In this document: positions 61,151 to 64,000 of the stretch, in pieces
Position numbering within the stretch: the first letter of the stretch is position 1
Layout of the letters: each line of letters begins with the position of its first letter
DNA from: JBMNKL01 sp050952225
GTDB lineage: Bacteria; Bacillota; Clostridia; Acetivibrionales; DTU013
Assembly (NCBI GenBank): GCA_050952225.1
Contig: JBMNKL010000003.1
Span: forward strand, 62,001-126,000
Direction: 5' to 3'
Length of the DNA stretch: 64,000 nucleotides
Notes under the pieces: model-generated
Database searches by the model: none
What the model saw: the letters and a program-made list of their open reading frames with translations, nothing else
What the model was told of the DNA's origin: nothing
Made by a program: the position numbers and the translations under genes

Positions 61151-62824
61151 TTTCTCTTCCATTCTGCCGTCCTTTACCTGGAACACACGGTTGCATATCG
61201 AAAGCGCGGACGGACGGTGGGTGATTATAATACAGGTCCTGGCCTGGTGCATTTTCTTTAAGGATTCCAATATGTTTTGCTCAGTTTTGGAATCCAGTGC
61301 GGAAGTAGCTTCGTCCAGGAGCAATATTGCCGATTTTTTAAGAAACGCCCTTGCGATTGAGATGCGTTGGGCTTGTCCCTCCGACAAACGCAAGGCGTTT
61401 TCTCCGATTTTTGTTTGAAGCCCGTCGGGCATTTCCTGTATAAATTGCCAGGCGTCTGCCTGTTTTAGAGCTTCTTCTATTTCCTCCGTGGTTGCGTCCG
61501 GTTTCGCTATGCCGACGTTTTCTGCGATAGTGCCTGAAAATAGTGTGTTTCCCTGGGGAACGTAAGAGATTATGCTCCGGCATGCTGCTGTTACTTCCTG
61601 CTTCTCATTTCCGTTCACAAGGTAAAGCTTGCCGCCGATAGGCTTTATTAAAGCCAGCAGCAGGCGTATAACCGTTGTTTTCCCTTCTCCCGAAGGGCCC
61701 ACTATACCTGCTATTTCACCGGGGTTTATCTCCAAACTGGCGTTTTCTATTACCGGGGTTTCGGAATCTGCGTAGGCAAACGAGATGTTATCAAATCTTA
61801 TGCCTGCCTGGGGCCAATTAAGTTTTTCTTCGTGACGGGTTTCAGGCTCAATCTCCTCCAGTTCGATGATTCTTCCGGCGGAAGCTTCCATCGCTATTAA
61901 CTGCGGTACGCTTCTCACGAGCTGTATAAATGGTGTTTGGATTTGCCCGACAAGCTGCAGGAATGCTGTCAATGATCCAAATGTGGCGGCGCCTTGCGAT
62001 ATACGCATGGTTCCCCAGCCGAAGGCAAGAAAATAACCGGCCCAATACCCGAGCGAAAATGTGGAACCGGCTGCGACGCTTATGAAATTCCTGCGGATAA
62101 GCACGTTCAATTGTTCTTCCTGAATTTTTTTTATCTTTTCTCTGCTTTTCTTTTCCATCGTAAATGCCTTGATTATGATCATGTTAAGGATGGATTCATG
62201 CATAACCGCCCTGTATTTTCCCTCAAGTTCCTGGATTCTCAGGTGCATATTCCGGAGTTTCTTGCTGAAAAACCAGTAAAAAAACAATGTGAGGGGTCCC
62301 AGCACAAAAGCCAGGATGCCCAGGACCCTGTCTATGGAAAACAGCACGACAAAGGCCGCAACCAACTGAACGCAAAAAGATATTATACCGGGAATGACGC
62401 CGGTGATTGCATTGACCACTATACCCACATCACTGGTCATGCGCGTAAGTATGTCGTCGCTGTGGTACTTTGAGAAGGCTATCCAGTCCGAATATGAAAG
62501 GCTCTTGTAAATATCCAGGTTGACGCTGTTGGAGATGGTCTGGCTTACCCTGACCGACAGCATTGTTGAAGCGGCGTTAAAGGCAAGAAGCGCCAGCAGG
62601 ACAAGGACAAACCATGCGCCGCGGCGTACTGTCATGTCGAATTGGCCCGTAACGGCGCTGTCCACAAGGCTTTTCGATGCCAGGGCAATTCCTACCGAGC
62701 ACAGCGAAGAAAGACTGTTTATAATTGTAATCAGCACGATCCTGGAAATAAAATGCCTGGTTTTACCATAGATCCATTTGACCAAAAAGGATACTTTTTT
62801 CAAGACAGGGCTTTCGCTATACAT
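61130..62824 (-). CDS. ABC exporter, fused membrane and ATPase domains
   Basis: 564-residue half-transporter: about six membrane segments in residues 15-300, then the ATPase with Walker A GIVGPSGEGKTTV (~375), signature LSEGQAQRISIARAF and Walker B AILLLDEATSALDS. No N-terminal C39 peptidase domain, so the leader would be cut elsewhere. The type fits export of peptides (lasso or related) or lipids. The start ATG overlaps the end of the S26-type gene by eight bases. It is the last gene of the right-edge operon. Confidence 0.88.
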   Translation of the reverse strand: MYSESPVLKKVSFLVKWIYGKTRHFISRIVLITIINSLSSLCSVGIALASKSLVDSAVTGQFDMTVRRGAWFVLVLLALLAFNAASTMLSVRVSQTISNSVNLDIYKSLSYSDWIAFSKYHSDDILTRMTSDVGIVVNAITGVIPGIISFCVQLVAAFVVLFSIDRVLGILAFVLGPLTLFFYWFFSKKLRNMHLRIQELEGKYRAVMHESILNMIIIKAFTMEKKSREKIKKIQEEQLNVLIRRNFISVAAGSTFSLGYWAGYFLAFGWGTMRISQGAATFGSLTAFLQLVGQIQTPFIQLVRSVPQLIAMEASAGRIIELEEIEPETRHEEKLNWPQAGIRFDNISFAYADSETPVIENASLEINPGEIAGIVGPSGEGKTTVIRLLLALIKPIGGKLYLVNGNEKQEVTAACRSIISYVPQGNTLFSGTIAENVGIAKPDATTEEIEEALKQADAWQFIQEMPDGLQTKIGENALRLSEGQAQRISIARAFLKKSAILLLDEATSALDSKTEQNILESLKKMHQARTCIIITHRPSALSICNRVFQVKDGRMEEKSLSELA

Positions 62825-63299
62825 TTCTTTTTACCACTTTCCTGATTATGCCCGGGATACGGGATATTTTTATTATATAACGCCTGGCCGGCAGACATAT
62901 CATCCATATCCGTGAAAGCAGCAGCCACATGAACGAGTCGCATGAAATCCTTTTTTTCTTTCTGCGGACAGATTTTACAACAGCCTGAAGCTGCCCGGGA
63001 TAAAATGGGCCCTCAATATACCGCTGGGCATCGCCGAGCATGTAAAAGCATTTTTCATCTTTTTTTACTACCCTGTGCAGCACATATTCGCCGGTTGACC
63101 TTCTTGCAAGCACTATATCCAACTTTTTTATGCCGGTGAATTCAGCATGGGACAGTTCCACTTCGTCGATGCCGTCCCTGAGAAAAGGATACATGCTGTT
63201 ACCTTTTACTGTTATGCATACGCTGCTGCCACTTTTCTGAAAAATTTCCTGCATGATTGGGAATATGTCCGAAGCTTTCGCGAGAATTACTTTACACAT
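62817..63299 (-). CDS. S24/S26-family peptidase-like protein
   Basis: 160 residues from ATG 63299, which overlaps the end of the HPr-kinase-like gene by 13 bases; an upstream in-frame start (63338) would overlap it further. The catalytic Ser is in VKGNSMYPFLRDG. The second active-site region reads GEYVLHRVVKK, so a His stands where bacterial signal peptidases I have Lys, as in the SipW/ER type. GDAQRYIEGP is a further family stretch. The C-terminal basic region contains one hydrophobic segment. It may cleave a leader peptide; such small members beside HPr-kinase-like genes are not well characterised. Confidence 0.8.
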   Translation of the reverse strand: MCKVILAKASDIFPIMQEIFQKSGSSVCITVKGNSMYPFLRDGIDEVELSHAEFTGIKKLDIVLARRSTGEYVLHRVVKKDEKCFYMLGDAQRYIEGPFYPGQLQAVVKSVRRKKKRISCDSFMWLLLSRIWMICLPARRYIIKISRIPGIIRKVVKRNV

Positions 63300-64000
63300 T
63301 CGTAAACCAGCTCCACGGCTTCGGCATCGGGTTTGCACTTTAAATGATATATGGGGACTTCTGCAATAATACCTTCAAGTGTTTTGACGGCCATGTCCAT
63401 TAATTGCCGTTCATAATAAGGGAGTATGAACCTTGGCATCAGGATTTTTACGGCCTCAACCGGGGCAACCTTCGTTATGGAGTTTTCTTCCCGGGCCTGT
63501 TCCAAGATAACAATGGCAGACAACGGTGCAGAAGCGTTTTTAAACTTGATCCTGGAACCGCTCCACGGCGTCCCGTAAACTATTGGCTTTCCGCCTGTCA
63601 ATCGAATGGCTGGCGTATCGTCGTTAAGAACAACCGTCCCCGGTTTATGCTCCTCCCAGAGACTGGCGTGGGTGGATTTTCCTGTCCCGGAAGGCGCCGT
63701 GAAAGCTATGCCCTTGTTGTCATACAAAATGCAGGAGGCATGCAGCACAAGACCGCTTTTAAAGAGAAGATGGTTTGTTAGCGCCGCTCCTGCAATCTGC
63801 GTACAAAAATAATGTATTCCCCGGTTTGATTCTTTATCCGGGAAAACATTATTCATGTAGGTGATTTTTATATTTTTCCATTCAGCATCGGCGTCAATAG
63901 CGGCGAAAATCTTTTGCCGGGTTTCGTAGTACCCGAAGTATCCGCTTCCGCCGGGGCTCCTTTTTATAAATGTTACATCTTCACTGACGACTCGCTCGCC
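63287..64000 (-). CDS. HPr-kinase-like protein (partial, N-terminus beyond right edge)
   Basis: The frame is open to base 64000 (238 codons seen), so the start lies outside; the Met at 63856 is internal. The P-loop APSGTGKSTHASLW with the HPr kinase pattern and the following VLNDDTPAIR mark the family. SGLVLHASCI lies before the P-loop. True HprK proteins have an N-terminal domain and a different C-terminal motif; this one resembles the stand-alone kinases of lasso-peptide (PadeK-type) and PqqD-linked clusters, which phosphorylate a precursor peptide. That role is inference. The order kinase, S26 peptidase, exporter is fully overlapping, so it is one operon. Confidence 0.85.
   Translation of the reverse strand, partial: GERVVSEDVTFIKRSPGGSGYFGYYETRQKIFAAIDADAEWKNIKITYMNNVFPDKESNRGIHYFCTQIAGAALTNHLLFKSGLVLHASCILYDNKGIAFTAPSGTGKSTHASLWEEHKPGTVVLNDDTPAIRLTGGKPIVYGTPWSGSRIKFKNASAPLSAIVILEQAREENSITKVAPVEAVKILMPRFILPYYERQLMDMAVKTLEGIIAEVPIYHLKCKPDAEAVELVYECVK

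Noticed and set aside
1..64000. CRISPR arrays, tRNA, rRNA, insertion sequences, prophage
   Set aside because: No regular spaced repeats, no cloverleaf or rRNA sequence, no transposase, integrase or phage structural gene seen.

Overview
The window is chromosomal DNA of a Gram-positive anaerobe of the class Clostridia. Supporting signs are strong GGAGG-type ribosome binding sites, glycine, ZTP and c-di-GMP-I riboswitches, an NrdR regulator, a LoaP-type NusG paralogue, Firmicutes CpsB/CpsC/CpsD-type capsule control genes, and purine genes in which an archaeal-type PurO accompanies a single-domain AICAR transformylase. A cellulolytic, Ruminiclostridium/Acetivibrio-like host is my guess; the sequence does not prove it. 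I see no rRNA, tRNA, CRISPR array, insertion sequence or phage gene.

Left part (1-23.4 kb) is mainly housekeeping metabolism. It starts with a partial secreted protein of unknown function on the minus strand. Then come guaA with a three-gene ABC-2 exporter, a DUF368 (PopT-type) lipid carrier flippase, and an AzgA-type purine permease with a PurR-like operator and a structured leader. Next is purE-purM-purN-purD. Convergent to it lies the pair AICAR transformylase-purO behind a ZTP riboswitch, so the window holds the last two steps of IMP synthesis in non-fused form. After this come nadD-yqeK, lysA, an acyl-CoA synthetase, and a glycine riboswitch in front of a frameshifted class V aminotransferase and serA (serine/glycine metabolism).

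Middle part (23.5-42.8 kb) holds signalling and accessory genes. It contains an unknown coiled-coil protein, a 1570-residue kinase-like/AAA/TPR/GAF/LuxR regulator with a substituted kinase active site, and a histidine kinase-LytTR response regulator-histidine kinase set without membrane sensors. A small worn exopolysaccharide set follows (truncated Wzz, PHP phosphatase, sugar transferase, oxidoreductase and epimerase with several changed active-site motifs, and a 35-codon remnant of a CapD-type gene). Then come nrdR, two tandem c-di-GMP-I riboswitches in front of a secreted transglutaminase, a twice-frameshifted DUF1015 gene, a PRC-barrel protein and an AI-2E family membrane protein.

Right part (42.8-61.2 kb) is a full exopolysaccharide/capsule cluster in two plus-strand transcription units. 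The first (promoter at 42.85 kb) encodes a PHP phosphatase, aminotransferase, initiating sugar transferase, two glycosyltransferases, a frameshifted polysaccharide deacetylase, a Wzy-like polymerase, an asparagine-synthase-like protein, a MurJ-family flippase and the WecB/WecC pair for UDP-ManNAcA. The second (promoter at 55.84 kb) starts with loaP and continues with a PglF/CapD dehydratase, a nucleotidyltransferase-family protein, Wzz and a CpsD tyrosine kinase. The stretch 46.9-53.4 kb is visibly more AT-rich than its flanks. The right edge carries a minus-strand, translationally coupled operon of an HPr-kinase-like protein, an S24/S26-type peptidase and an ABC exporter. Together with the nucleotidyltransferase this resembles tailoring and export genes of lasso-peptide-type clusters that would continue beyond the window.

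Five genes show apparent frameshifts. Two of these, and a sixth gene with an unclear start, lie at A-runs that look one base short, so sequencing error must be excluded before calling them pseudogenes.
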